From NCBI RefSeq assembly GCF_003217475.1, contig NZ_QJSP01000024.1, forward strand, positions 1 through 64,000: DNA of 64,000 bases. The letters run 5' to 3'. The stretch's first letter is position 1; each line of letters starts with the position of its first letter. The notes under the pieces were generated by a model. It had not been told where the DNA came from, searched no databases, and was given only the letters and a program-made list of their open reading frames with translations. The position numbers were made by a program, and so were the translations under genes. Shown here one piece after another: positions 24,929-35,264 of the stretch. The stretch comes from Williamsia limnetica. Lineage in GTDB: Bacteria; Actinomycetota; Actinomycetes; Mycobacteriales; Mycobacteriaceae.

Positions 24929-25908
24929 CGTTCTTCGCGACGCGGTACGACTTCCGGGCGCCGGGCGCGTCGCCGACCGCACGAGCAGAACTCTTCGCTC
25001 GTGCGGTCGAGCAGGTCAAATACCTAGATACGCACGGTCAGGACGTCGTGATGCTCTCGGAACATCACGGCTCTCCTGACGGATATCTCCCGAATCCCTT
25101 GATGGTGGCCTCGGCGTTCGCGGCCGCCACCTCGCGGATCATGCTCACCGTCTCGGCCGTCGTCGTCAACCTCCATCACCCGTTGCGTCTCGCCGAGGAC
25201 ATTGCGCTGCTCGACCACCTCAGTGGCGGCCGGGTCTCGTACACGCTGGGTCTGGGTTATCTACCACAGGAATATGCTCAGCTCGGTGCCCCGTGGCGGA
25301 CCAGAGGCGCCGACATCGAGCGGGCGATCACGGTTCTTCGACAAGCCTGGACAGGCGAGGAGTTCGAGTTCGAAGGCCGCACCGTCAGGGTCACACCCAC
25401 TCCCCTCACCCAGCCCCATCCCATGCTCTTCTACGGCGGCGGCTCCCGCGCCGCGGCGCTACGCGCAGCCAGACTCGACCTCGGTTTCCAGCCCCAGGTC
25501 GCCGATCCCGAACTGCGTGAGATGTACGACGCAGAATGCCGGGCACACGGCCGAGAGCCGGGCTTCATGATGACCCCACCCCAGGGGCCGTCGACGGTTT
25601 TCTGCGCAGCGGATCCGGACCGCTTCTGGAGTGAGTACGGCGAGTACCTCCTCGCCGACGCCAAGGCCTACGATGCCTGGCACGGCGACCACGCGTCCCA
25701 CGTCCGCGACAGCTCGTCGACGGTGAGCGAATTACGCAGCGGCACAGGTTACGTGGTGTGCACCCCGGATGAGCTCATCGAACGGTGCCGGAGCAGAGAG
25801 TTCCGCCTCGTCACCAGTCATCCACTCTGCGGAGGGATGCCGGCGACGCCTTCATGGGAAAGCGTCAACCTCATCGGCGAGAAGGTGATCCCCGCCCTGG
25901 TGCCCTAA
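24925..25908 (+). CDS. Luciferase-like (LLM) flavin/F420 oxidoreductase
   Basis: 327 residues from the ATG at 24925, TIM-barrel LLM family: DVVMLSEHHGSPDGYLPNPL, TSRIMLTVSAVVVNLHHPLRLAEDIALLDHLSGGR split over strands, and LGLGYLPQEYAQLG. FMN or F420 could be the cofactor, and sequence alone does not decide. It overlaps the CMD gene and ends the plus-strand operon. The M. tuberculosis locus has no such gene at this place as I recall, so it is an addition. Its stop overlaps that of the convergent hydrolase by 4 bp. Confidence 0.9.
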   Translation: MTFFATRYDFRAPGASPTARAELFARAVEQVKYLDTHGQDVVMLSEHHGSPDGYLPNPLMVASAFAAATSRIMLTVSAVVVNLHHPLRLAEDIALLDHLSGGRVSYTLGLGYLPQEYAQLGAPWRTRGADIERAITVLRQAWTGEEFEFEGRTVRVTPTPLTQPHPMLFYGGGSRAAALRAARLDLGFQPQVADPELREMYDAECRAHGREPGFMMTPPQGPSTVFCAADPDRFWSEYGEYLLADAKAYDAWHGDHASHVRDSSSTVSELRSGTGYVVCTPDELIERCRSREFRLVTSHPLCGGMPATPSWESVNLIGEKVIPALVP

Positions 25909-26687
25909 CGCCGTGACGCTCTGGTGCTCTCGTGTTCGGATGCCACGAGCGACGCCGCGAATGCCGCGATGGCGGCGCCCGTGACGTTCGGCTGGATGAG
26001 GGGGAACAAGTGGCTTGCACGGGGTATCACCGTGAGGTTGGCATTCGGTGAGACGGCCGTGAATCGGCGTTCGTTCACCCGGAACTGATCCCAGCCGCCG
26101 TTGACGAACTCGATCGGCCCCGGATAGTGCGCCAATTCGCCAAGGGCGTCGAACCGGGATACCTCGGCGACAACATCCTTGATCGAGGCCAACGCCAGTC
26201 CGCCGATCTCCATGTCGTCGGATACCTGTCGTCCGACGGCTGCACGGGTCAGCCACCGACTCATGGTTGCGGCTTGTTCGGGCAAGTACGCGGTCGCAGC
26301 CCCGAAGGCACGAAACGGTGTGGCGAGAAGCCGGCTGGGCTGGGCCGTCGAGCACATGGCGACCAGACCCGCCACGAGTTCGGGACGCCTACCCGCTGTC
26401 GCCATCGAGACATACCCGCCCATCGACATCCCGGCCACCACCGCAGGCTGACCGAGAGTCTCGATGGCTGCGACAACAGTGTCCACGGCGCCAGCGAGGG
26501 TGAAAGTCTCGTCCCGACGCGAACCATGACCGGGTAAGTCGGGGAACACCACCTGTCGGTCGGGTATCGCCGCGGCGATCCGGTGCAGTGATGCACCGCT
26601 GACGCGAATCCCATGGACAAGGACCACCGGCGTAGGTGCGGGCACAGACACGTCGTCAGTATGCCCGGACTGCGGATCTGCAGGCAT
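25905..26687 (-). CDS. Alpha/beta hydrolase
   Basis: 260 residues from the ATG at 26687. Alpha/beta-hydrolase fold: VVLVHGIRVSG (oxyanion HG), VFPDLPGHGSR, nucleophile elbow GMSMGGYVS (Ser), Asp in FVNGGWDQFRV and His in PRASHLFPL. It could be an esterase, lactonase or C-C hydrolase. An upstream extension of the frame overlaps the divergent amidohydrolase and was discarded. Its 3' end overlaps the convergent LLM gene by 4 bp. Confidence 0.88.
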   Translation of the reverse strand: MPADPQSGHTDDVSVPAPTPVVLVHGIRVSGASLHRIAAAIPDRQVVFPDLPGHGSRRDETFTLAGAVDTVVAAIETLGQPAVVAGMSMGGYVSMATAGRRPELVAGLVAMCSTAQPSRLLATPFRAFGAATAYLPEQAATMSRWLTRAAVGRQVSDDMEIGGLALASIKDVVAEVSRFDALGELAHYPGPIEFVNGGWDQFRVNERRFTAVSPNANLTVIPRASHLFPLIQPNVTGAAIAAFAASLVASEHESTRASRR

Positions 26688-26720
26688 CTTCAGCGTGAAC
26701 AGCAGCAATGGGTAACGTGA

Positions 26721-26734
26721 AGAACTGTGTCTGA
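26721..26734. promoter_or_regulatory. Weak AGAC-N3-TGTC-like site over the amidohydrolase start
   Basis: AGAACTGTGTCTGA matches the operator consensus with one core mismatch (AGAA for AGAC). It overlaps the GTG start codon at 26727, as the better site at 42256-42271 overlaps the start of the second TetR gene. A chance match is quite possible. Confidence 0.2.
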
Positions 26735-27626
26735 ACCCGAAGCGCTGACCCTCGCCGAGGCAGGTGCCGTTCGCACTGTCTGGCAGCAACTCGACCTGCC
26801 GGGGCTTGTCGACGTGCACACCCACTTCATGCCGAAATCGGTCATGGACAAGGTCTGGGCGTACTTCGATTCGGTGGGTCCGATGGTGGGCCGCGAATGG
26901 CCGATCACCTACCGCGCCGATGAGACCCGGCGCGTCGAAGTACTGCGCGACTTCGGCGTCCGGGCGTTCACGTCCATGATCTATCCGCACAAGGCGGAGA
27001 TGGCGACCTGGCTCAACAGCTGGGCGGCCGATTTCGCAGCACATACCCCCGAATGCCTGCACACGGCGACGTTCTACCCGGAACCCTCTGCACCGGACTA
27101 TGTGGTCGCCGCCATCGAATCCGGCGCGAAGATCTTCAAGTCCCACATCCAGGTCGGCAATTACAGCCCCGTGGATCCATTGCTCGACGGTGTCTGGGCC
27201 GCCATCTCCGACGCCGAGGTTCCCGTGGTGATCCATTGCGGATCCGGTCCGGCACCTGGAGAGTTCACCGGGCCGCAGCCGATCGGCGACCTGCTACGCG
27301 CGTTCCCGCGGCTCCCGCTCATCATCGCCCACATGGGGATGCCCGAGTACGACGACTTCCTCGATCTGGCGGCCACGTACGAGAACGTGCACCTCGACAC
27401 CACCATGGCGTTCACCGACTTCGCCGAGGAGGACGCCCCGTTCCCCGTGAACTCGAGGCAGAAGCTTCGTGATCTCGGTGACCGGATCCTGTGGGGCAGC
27501 GACTTCCCCAACATTCCGTACACCTACACCAGCGCACTCGATGCCGTGATCCGGCTCGACCTCGGCGACGACTGGGTTCGTGGGGTACTGCACAACAACG
27601 CCGCCCGGCTGTTCGACATCGCCTGA
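26727..27626 (+). CDS. Amidohydrolase family protein (metal-dependent)
   Basis: 299 residues, GTG start. Amidohydrolase-2 type TIM barrel: LVDVHTHFMP (HxH metal site, residues ~29-33), VIHCGSGPAP and IIAHMGMPEY (His ligands), and ILWGSDFPNIPYT with the conserved Asp. Members include decarboxylases (ACMSD, gamma-resorcylate) and hydrolases of ring or lactone substrates. It is divergent from the alpha/beta hydrolase with 39 bp between starts, so the two may share a promoter. Confidence 0.9.
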   Translation: MSEPEALTLAEAGAVRTVWQQLDLPGLVDVHTHFMPKSVMDKVWAYFDSVGPMVGREWPITYRADETRRVEVLRDFGVRAFTSMIYPHKAEMATWLNSWAADFAAHTPECLHTATFYPEPSAPDYVVAAIESGAKIFKSHIQVGNYSPVDPLLDGVWAAISDAEVPVVIHCGSGPAPGEFTGPQPIGDLLRAFPRLPLIIAHMGMPEYDDFLDLAATYENVHLDTTMAFTDFAEEDAPFPVNSRQKLRDLGDRILWGSDFPNIPYTYTSALDAVIRLDLGDDWVRGVLHNNAARLFDIA

Positions 27627-27636
27627 CCCCGCAGAA

Positions 27637-27694
27637 CCACATGTTCCAGGCAAAACCACACGTTGCAACGTGTGGTTTTGCCTGAAACATGTGG
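27637..27694. terminator. 58-bp near-perfect palindrome, bidirectional terminator
   Basis: A perfect 38-bp palindrome (27647-27684; each arm 19 bases with TGG/CCA cores) has no loop. It is extended by 9-bp outer arms CCACATGTT / AACATGTGG, with one mismatched pair between. It sits between two convergent genes, 10 bp from one stop and 14 bp from the other. The arms carry AGGCAAAACCACA, similar to the array at 41580-41636. Confidence 0.75.
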
Positions 27695-27708
27695 ATTTGC
27701 AAGGGGTT

Positions 27709-27990
27709 TCAGGTCTGAGCGGCCGCCCGCGCCGCAATCCGCGCCTGCACCTCGGGCCGACGCAGCGGAGGCACCGTCTTGGGTGGCTGGCGCCGGGCAG
27801 GCAGCGCCTGCAGCAACTCCGTGGTCGCCGCGGTCACCCGCTGCACCGCGAGTTCGAACGCGTCGACGCTGGCCGCTGATGGCTTCTGCACGCCACTGAC
27901 CTTGCGCACGTACTGACGCGCCGCCGCTTCGATCTCGACGCCGGTCGCAGGCGGTTCCAGTCCACGCAGTTCAGTTATGTTGCGGCACAT
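27709..27990 (-). CDS. DUF2277 family protein
   Basis: 93 residues, beginning MCRNITELRGLEPPAT and continuing AARQYVRKVSGVQKPS, the conserved start and core of DUF2277. The C-terminus is basic and proline-rich (ARRQPPKTVPP). Function unknown. It lies 15 bp upstream of the quinone-oxidoreductase-like gene's stop on the same strand. Confidence 0.85.
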   Translation of the reverse strand: MCRNITELRGLEPPATGVEIEAAARQYVRKVSGVQKPSAASVDAFELAVQRVTAATTELLQALPARRQPPKTVPPLRRPEVQARIAARAAAQT

Positions 27991-28005
27991 GACTCTCCTT
28001 CGATC

Positions 28006-28974
28006 TCACTCCGAAATCTTGACTACCGCCTTGCCGAAGATCTTGCCATTGGCGAGGTCGTCGAGCGCCTGGGGCAGCTGGTCCAGCGTGTAGGTGACGT
28101 TGACCGGGGGACGCATCCCATCGGCGACCATGGCGGTCAGGTCTTCATGCAACTGCGCAGGCAACGCCGGATGGGTGCGCACGTACTCACCCCAGGCCGC
28201 GCCTGTCACGGAGATGTTGCGGAACAGGACGCGGTTGAGCTTCACGGTCGGGATTCCGCCTGCGGCGAAGCCGATGACCACGAATCGGCCATCCGGTGCG
28301 ACCTGACGCAGCGCCTCGTCGAACACCTCGCCGCCGACCGGATCGATGAGCACATCGACGCCGCTGCCGGTGAGCTCCTTGATCTTTGCGCCCCACCCCT
28401 CTTCGAGCTGAACGACCTCGTCGGCACCGACAGAACGGAGCAGTTCCTCGGCGCCCTTCCGGTGCACGATGGCGATGACCCTCGCACCCATCGCTTTTGC
28501 GACCTGGATGGTCGCGACCCCGACGCCGCCCGCGCTGCCCAGCACCCCGACGGTCTCCCCCGGCTGCAGGTTCGCTCGTGTCTTGAGCGCGAAGATCGCG
28601 GTCTGCAGATTGATGCCCATCGCAGCACCCTCGTCGAAGCTCAGTTCTGGTGGGATCCGCAGCAGCTGGTCCGGGGCAGCAACCACCTTTTCCGCGAAAC
28701 CGCCGACGATGGACATCACCTGGACGCGGTCGCCGACGGAGAACCCCGACCCTGCCGGCGCCTGCGCGACGACGCCGGCGACCTCGGTGCCCGGCGTGAA
28801 CGGCACCGGCACCTTGAGTTGATACTTGCCCTGGCTCATCAACAGGTCGGGAAAACACACGCCGCACGATTTGACGTCGACCAGGACCTGATCGTCGTTC
28901 GGTACCGGGTCAGGGACCTCGCCAAGGGTCAGTCCACTCGGGCCGGTTTCTTCGTTGAGTATCTGCGCCTTCAT
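28006..28974 (-). CDS. NADPH:quinone oxidoreductase-like (zinc-free MDR) protein
   Basis: 322 residues from the ATG at 28974; the in-frame TTG nine bases upstream has no good ribosome binding site. Medium-chain dehydrogenase/reductase fold: CGVCFPDLLMSQGKYQ, PFTPGTEVAGVV, then the nucleotide site GVLGSAGGVGVATIQVAKAMG and DPVGGEVFDEALR. Zinc ligands are absent, as in quinone and enoyl-CoA reductases. It should use NADPH to reduce a quinone or enone. The gene downstream encodes a DUF2277 protein. Confidence 0.9.
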   Translation of the reverse strand: MKAQILNEETGPSGLTLGEVPDPVPNDDQVLVDVKSCGVCFPDLLMSQGKYQLKVPVPFTPGTEVAGVVAQAPAGSGFSVGDRVQVMSIVGGFAEKVVAAPDQLLRIPPELSFDEGAAMGINLQTAIFALKTRANLQPGETVGVLGSAGGVGVATIQVAKAMGARVIAIVHRKGAEELLRSVGADEVVQLEEGWGAKIKELTGSGVDVLIDPVGGEVFDEALRQVAPDGRFVVIGFAAGGIPTVKLNRVLFRNISVTGAAWGEYVRTHPALPAQLHEDLTAMVADGMRPPVNVTYTLDQLPQALDDLANGKIFGKAVVKISE

Positions 28975-28976
28975 AA

Positions 28977-30182
<1,206 letters not shown>

Positions 30183-30205
<23 letters not shown>

Positions 30206-30932
30206 TGGTCGAATTTAGCTTGCGGGCGCCCAGATAGGCACCCTCGACCAGCGATGGATCGCGACGTAGAACCGCGGCAGCTTCTTCGAGCGCAATCTCA
30301 CCATGGACCAGGATCACGGCACGATCGGCCACCTCGAGTGCCAGATGAACATGCTGTTCCACCAACACCACGGCCGTCCCCCGTTGCTCGGCGACCGTTC
30401 GCAAGATCGGCAGAATCGACTCGACGACGACGGGCGCCAACCCCATGCTCAGTTCGTCGATCAACAGCACCTTGGGCTGCTGGATCAGTGCGCGCCCGAT
30501 GGCCAGCATCTGCTGCTCGCCCCCGGAGAGTTGCCCGGCGTCGACCTTCAGTCGCGCTGCGAGGGCGGGAAAGTACTCGAGGACCTCGCCGAGGGCCTGC
30601 TTGCCACGCGTCCGGCCGTGGGTGGCCAGCTGCAGGTTCTTCCGGACGCTCAGCCCGCGGAACAGGGCGCGGTCGTCAGGCACGAGCACCAGGCCCGAAC
30701 GTACTGCAGCGCGCGGACTTCCACTCTTCACGGCAGAGTCACCCACGGTCACACTGCCGGCAGAACTCGTGAGCAGCCCTGCCAGTGTCAACAGCAGCGT
30801 GGTCTTCCCGGCACCGTTGGGCCCCAGCAGACAAACCACTTCCCCGGCGTCGAGCGTCAGGTCGACGTTCCGCACGCAGGGGCTGCGCTTGAAATACCCG
30901 GCTTCGAGGCCAGCGCACACGAGGGCACTCAT
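30183..30932 (-). CDS. livF: LivF-like ABC transporter ATPase
   Basis: 249 residues. ABC motifs: Walker A LLGPNGAGKTTLLLTLAG, Q-loop region VPDDRALFRGLSVRKN, signature LSGGEQQMLAIGRALIQ, Walker B VLLIDELSMGLAP, and VLVEQHVHLALEVADR (switch His). The short form and the ELSMGLAP sequence are typical of LivF of branched-chain amino-acid-type importers. Its start overlaps the stop of the fused permease/ATPase gene (ATGA). Confidence 0.92.
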
Positions 30933-33679
30933 GACGTCACTCCCGGCTTGGTGAGTTCGATACTCGGCGGCGGCTCCCCAGCACCTTTCGGTACACCGAG
31001 GTAGGCGCGGATGACCTCTTGATCCGCGCGGATGTCATCGGGCGTGCCCGATGCGATGACCTTGCCCAGATCGAGCACGATGATCCGATCGCAGACCGAC
31101 AGAACGAGTTCCATGTCGTGGTCGACCAACAGCATGGTCACACCGGTGTCCCGGACTGCGCGCATGCGCGCACCCAGCCATCGACTTTCGGTGCTGTCCA
31201 GGCCCGCCGCGGGTTCGTCGAGCATTGCCACCGAGGGATTGCCTGCGAGCACCCGGGCCACCGACACCAGTTGCCGTTGTCCCTGCGACAGCGAGGCGAC
31301 GGTGACGTCGGCGACGCCGCGCAGGCCCAGTCGCTGCAGCACCGCTTCCACGCTGTCCCCACGGGCCCCGACCGTGACGTTCTCCTTCACCGACAGGTCG
31401 TCGTACAGTTCGACATCCTGGAACGTGCGGCCGAGTCCGCGGCGACTGCGCAGGTGCGGTGAGACACCATCGAGGGTGTGCCCACCCAGAGTCACCGTGC
31501 CAACGGATTCGGCGAACCCACTGACCGCGTCGATGAGTGTGGTCTTGCCTGCTCCGTTGGGCCCGATCAGACCGACGATCTCGCCCTCGAACACTTCGAA
31601 GGACACATCGCTGACCGCAGCCACCGCGCCATACCGAACACCGACTCCGGTTACGGCCAGCAGCGGAACATCCGACGTGGGCACGCGCGGGGCGGTGTCG
31701 GACTCGTCGATCGGCCCAGCCGCTTCTGATCCCGTCGGTGCCGCGGTGGCGGGCTGTCGGCGGGCGGCGATCGCGCGCTGGATCCGTCCGGCGATACCGT
31801 CCGGGTTGATCATCACCGTGACGATCAACAACACCCCGCTGACCAAGGCGTAGTAGTCGCCGGAGTCGAAGGCGCGGTCGAGGACGACGAACAACAGTGC
31901 GCCCGGTGCCAGCACCCCGGCGAGCAAGCCGCCGGACACCGAGGTGATCCCGGCGGTGTAGATGACGGCGAAGATCGCAATACCCGCGAACACACTGTAT
32001 GACCCGGCCGTGGCCAACGTCTGCTGGTACGCCAGCAGGGTGCCGCTGATCCCGGCCAGGAACGATCCGATCGCAAACGCTGCCAACTTGGTTCGTGACA
32101 CGTTGATCCCGGCTGCGGCTGCGGCTCGTTCGTTTGCTCGCACCGCGAGCATCGCCGAGCCCAATCGGCTCCGACGCAGCAGGGCCACGCCCACTGCAGC
32201 CGCGACGACGATTATCAAACACATGAGTCCGAATGAGATCCTCGGGTAGTTCTCCCCCGCACCGATTCCCAGATCGACACCGAAGATCTCGGGTGCGTCG
32301 AAGTTCGCACCTTCGATACCGCCGTTGAACGACGGATTGCGGAACCAGAAGGCCTCCAGGAACACCGCGAGCGCCAAAGTGACGACCATGAACGGTAACC
32401 CGCGGATCCGCAGAGCCGGCAGCCCGACCACCACGCCGATCACGGTGGCCATCAACGCGGCCAGGATGGGCGCGAAGGGGAACGGGATACCGAGTTGGGT
32501 GTTCACCACACTAAGTCCGAACGCGCCCGCCCCGGCGAGGGTCAACTGAGCGAGCGACACCTGCCCGGCGAACCCGGTGATCACCACCTGCGAGAGTCCG
32601 AGGATCGCGAAGATGAACGTCGCGATGATCGCCCCCCGATAGCTGCCGGAGGTCAGACACACCGCCACGAGCGCAACGCCCGTGACCACGATCGAGGGAA
32701 GCAGAACCCGTTTCGGGCGGGGCGCACGACCCAGGTTCTGATGCACGATGGCACCACGACTGGGCAGCGGGCGGCCTTTCACCACCAGGAAAACCAGAAT
32801 CAGGATCAGCGGAATGGCCTCGGAGACACCCGAATCGGGCACCCAGTCATACAGACTCTGAAAGTGGGTTCCCTCGGACTGCAGGATGCCGATACCCAGT
32901 CCGGCCGCCACCGCCAATGCCATCGACGAGAAGTTCCCGACCAGGGCTGCGGCCAGCGCCGGCACGATGAACATCGTGTAGGCAATCGGGCTGAGTGGGA
33001 CGATCGGCGCGATCAGGATGCCGCCCAGTCCGGCGATCACCGATGACAGGGCCCAGTTGCTGATCGCGATGCGATCGGGAGACAGACCGGTGACGAATGC
33101 GCCCTTCTCCGATTCGGCCGCGGCCTCGGTCGCGACGCCGAACCTCGAGAAGTGATAGGCAAGCGCCACAACAGTTGCCAGCGCGACGATCACGACCGCC
33201 AGCCAGATGCGGTCCGTGGGCACCTGGCTCTCCCCGATCGAGATCGTCCCCGGTTCGAAGATCGGCGCGACCGGCACCGACGAGGTGCCGAGCCGCAGTG
33301 CGAGCAGAGCCTGGATCGTGAGCATCAGCCCGATCGACGCCACCGCCTTGGCAACCACCGGTGCCGACCGCATCGGACGGAAGATCGCCAGGTACAGCAC
33401 GGCTCCGAGCACCGCCGCGATGACCAGGGAGATGGCCACCGCCGGAACCAGTCCCAACTCGCCTCCGAGTTCGATCGACGAAGGGAAGCCGGGAATCGGG
33501 TTGAGCAGTTCACCCTGGCGCAGCATGCCGTAGGTGTACGTGGTGTACAGCGCCACAGCACCTGTCGCGAAGTTCACCACCCCCGAACTCTTGAAGGTCA
33601 TCACCAACGCGAGTCCGAGGGCGGCGTACACCGCACCGTTGCCCAGGCCGAGGAACAGATAGGCAAAGTGTTCGGTCAT
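30929..33679 (-). CDS. Fused LivH-LivM-LivG ABC transporter subunit
   Basis: 916 residues joining three subunits that are usually separate. Residues ~1-300 are a LivH-type permease (MTFKSSGVVNFATGAVALY; many hydrophobic helices). Residues ~325-640 are a LivM-type permease (GLSQVVITGFAGQVSLAQ; AGISGTLLAYQQTLA). Residues ~670-905 are a LivG-type ATPase (Walker A LIGPNGAGKTTLIDAVSG, signature LSQGQRQ, Walker B VAMLDEPAAGLDS). A flexible Ala/Pro-rich linker precedes the ATPase. With LivF and the lipoprotein encoded next to it, this makes a complete importer. The neighbouring acyl-CoA ligases suggest import of a carboxylate rather than amino acids. Confidence 0.93.
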   Translation of the reverse strand: MTEHFAYLFLGLGNGAVYAALGLALVMTFKSSGVVNFATGAVALYTTYTYGMLRQGELLNPIPGFPSSIELGGELGLVPAVAISLVIAAVLGAVLYLAIFRPMRSAPVVAKAVASIGLMLTIQALLALRLGTSSVPVAPIFEPGTISIGESQVPTDRIWLAVVIVALATVVALAYHFSRFGVATEAAAESEKGAFVTGLSPDRIAISNWALSSVIAGLGGILIAPIVPLSPIAYTMFIVPALAAALVGNFSSMALAVAAGLGIGILQSEGTHFQSLYDWVPDSGVSEAIPLILILVFLVVKGRPLPSRGAIVHQNLGRAPRPKRVLLPSIVVTGVALVAVCLTSGSYRGAIIATFIFAILGLSQVVITGFAGQVSLAQLTLAGAGAFGLSVVNTQLGIPFPFAPILAALMATVIGVVVGLPALRIRGLPFMVVTLALAVFLEAFWFRNPSFNGGIEGANFDAPEIFGVDLGIGAGENYPRISFGLMCLIIVVAAAVGVALLRRSRLGSAMLAVRANERAAAAAGINVSRTKLAAFAIGSFLAGISGTLLAYQQTLATAGSYSVFAGIAIFAVIYTAGITSVSGGLLAGVLAPGALLFVVLDRAFDSGDYYALVSGVLLIVTVMINPDGIAGRIQRAIAARRQPATAAPTGSEAAGPIDESDTAPRVPTSDVPLLAVTGVGVRYGAVAAVSDVSFEVFEGEIVGLIGPNGAGKTTLIDAVSGFAESVGTVTLGGHTLDGVSPHLRSRRGLGRTFQDVELYDDLSVKENVTVGARGDSVEAVLQRLGLRGVADVTVASLSQGQRQLVSVARVLAGNPSVAMLDEPAAGLDSTESRWLGARMRAVRDTGVTMLLVDHDMELVLSVCDRIIVLDLGKVIASGTPDDIRADQEVIRAYLGVPKGAGEPPPSIELTKPGVTS

Positions 33680-33733
33680 CTACTTCATTCCCAACTTCTT
33701 CTTCGTCACAACCGATTGCGGCCCACTCCGGAT

Positions 33734-34984
33734 CTAGCCGACAGGGGTGAGATTCTGTGGACGGCCCTGGCTGTCCACCTCACCGATCAGCAGGGACTTG
33801 CTGCAGATCGACTTCAGTTGCGGGATCGCGGTTCCGTCGCAGGTGAAGGTCAAACCGGTGCCGAGTGGCAGCGGAATGTTCTTCGCGGTCCGTAGTGCTT
33901 CCGTCACCGCCGCAGGCGTCACGTCGCCGGTCAGATTCTGGATGACGCGGTACAGGCCCATGACTCCCTGGTAGCCGGTGTATCCGTAGCCGCGGATGTC
34001 GGTGTCGGGTGCATACTGCGCCATGACCGACCGGTACAGCACCGAATCGGGCTCCTCCGAGTACAGGTCAACCGTGGTGAAGTCCATGATGCCTTCGATG
34101 ACAGAGCCGCCGACTGCTTCGACCACCTCGGGCGCGACACACGTGGGCACCACGAATCGCTCTTTTCCGGGAGCCACGGTCTGGATCGTCTTCAGCACCG
34201 TGATGCACATGTTCGCGTCGCCGACGATCGCTACCGCATCCGGGTTGTCAGACAGGCCGGCGGTCACCTGCGGTGTCGGATCCGGCACCCCCGAGGGGAT
34301 CGGGACCACCTTCAGTTCGAGGCCCGCAGCCTGGAAGATCGGCGTGCCGATCGCCGAGATCGCAGCTGGGGTCCCGCCTCCGTCTCCGGACAACAGGGCG
34401 ATTTTTTTGATGCCGTTCTTCGCGGAATACTCTGCCATCCCGGACAACACGCCCGGGAGGCCTGCGGTGTACATGTACGAATCCGGTGACGTCAGTTCGA
34501 TGGGGGTGACGCCCACGGGACCGGTGTACGGGATACCGGCGCCCGAGAGGATCGGCAACATGGCCGCACCCTGCGCGCCGCCCGGCACGACGACCGCGGA
34601 CACCTTCTGCTCGACCATCTGGTTGGCGCAGCTCGTCGCCGACGCCGGTTCCTCCTGCTGCTTGCACACGACGAGATCGATGGGCCGCCCACCTATCCCG
34701 CCCAGGTTGGCGTTGATGTACTCGGTCGCGGCCTCCGCGTTCTCCCGATTGGCCGGGAACGACGCGAACGAGCCACCCTCACTGTTGATGAACCCGATCT
34801 TGATCGGGGCTCCGGTGGCTTCGTTCGCCGGAAGCGCAGTGGTCGCCAGTGAGGACTCGGCGTTGTCACCACTGCTGTCCGACCCGTCACTGCACGCAGT
34901 GACTCCCAGCGACGCGACCAGCAGCGAGATGCCGACCCCGACAAGTGCCTTATGCCTTCGACAACTCACGTTGCGTGCCTTCAT
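33734..34984 (-). CDS. LIV-type substrate-binding lipoprotein
   Basis: 416 residues from the ATG at 34984. An arginine/lysine-rich start and the hydrophobic LVGVGISLLVASLGVTAC form a lipoprotein signal peptide. The lipobox is VTAC, with the lipidated Cys around residue 31. The mature part is a periplasmic-binding-protein-like type I receptor: IKIGFINSEGGSFASFPANR, GNLGGIGGRPIDLVVC (approximately) and SYMYTAGLP. It captures substrate outside the membrane for the fused permease 54 bp downstream. The ligand is unknown; small acids are common for this group near CoA ligases. Confidence 0.9.
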   Translation of the reverse strand: MKARNVSCRRHKALVGVGISLLVASLGVTACSDGSDSSGDNAESSLATTALPANEATGAPIKIGFINSEGGSFASFPANRENAEAATEYINANLGGIGGRPIDLVVCKQQEEPASATSCANQMVEQKVSAVVVPGGAQGAAMLPILSGAGIPYTGPVGVTPIELTSPDSYMYTAGLPGVLSGMAEYSAKNGIKKIALLSGDGGGTPAAISAIGTPIFQAAGLELKVVPIPSGVPDPTPQVTAGLSDNPDAVAIVGDANMCITVLKTIQTVAPGKERFVVPTCVAPEVVEAVGGSVIEGIMDFTTVDLYSEEPDSVLYRSVMAQYAPDTDIRGYGYTGYQGVMGLYRVIQNLTGDVTPAAVTEALRTAKNIPLPLGTGLTFTCDGTAIPQLKSICSKSLLIGEVDSQGRPQNLTPVG

Positions 34985-35129
34985 ATGTGGTGTCCTTTTC
35001 AGTCCGTGGTGAGGCGAACGAGATGTGCAACGCCGATACACCTCCGCGGTGGGACTGTTCGGCCGGCGAATCCGGCACGCGAGGGTGAAGGACGAAGCGA
35101 CGGTGATACAGATCACTTCTGTTGTGGAA

Positions 35130-35145
35130 CGTAAGGGACATTACG
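35130..35145. promoter_or_regulatory. CGTAA-N6-TTACG inverted repeat upstream of the transporter operon
   Basis: A perfect 5-6-5 inverted repeat about 145 bp upstream of the binding-protein gene, inside the 280-bp non-coding stretch 34985-35264. It could be an operator. The rest of that stretch shows no gene. Confidence 0.3.
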
Positions 35146-35264
35146 CATAGACCTACGTATCGTCAACCGTATCGACACTCGTCCAGTTTTCGTAATCGTC
35201 TCTCGCGCAGCACAAAAGGACACGTCGCAGCTCAGTCGCCCGACGTGAGGGGTGCGGGTCGCAC

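Noticed and set aside
25905-27236. 443-residue version of the alpha/beta hydrolase
   Set aside because: The N-terminal extension is the antisense of the amidohydrolase and has no homology; the ATG at 26687 begins just before the hydrolase fold.
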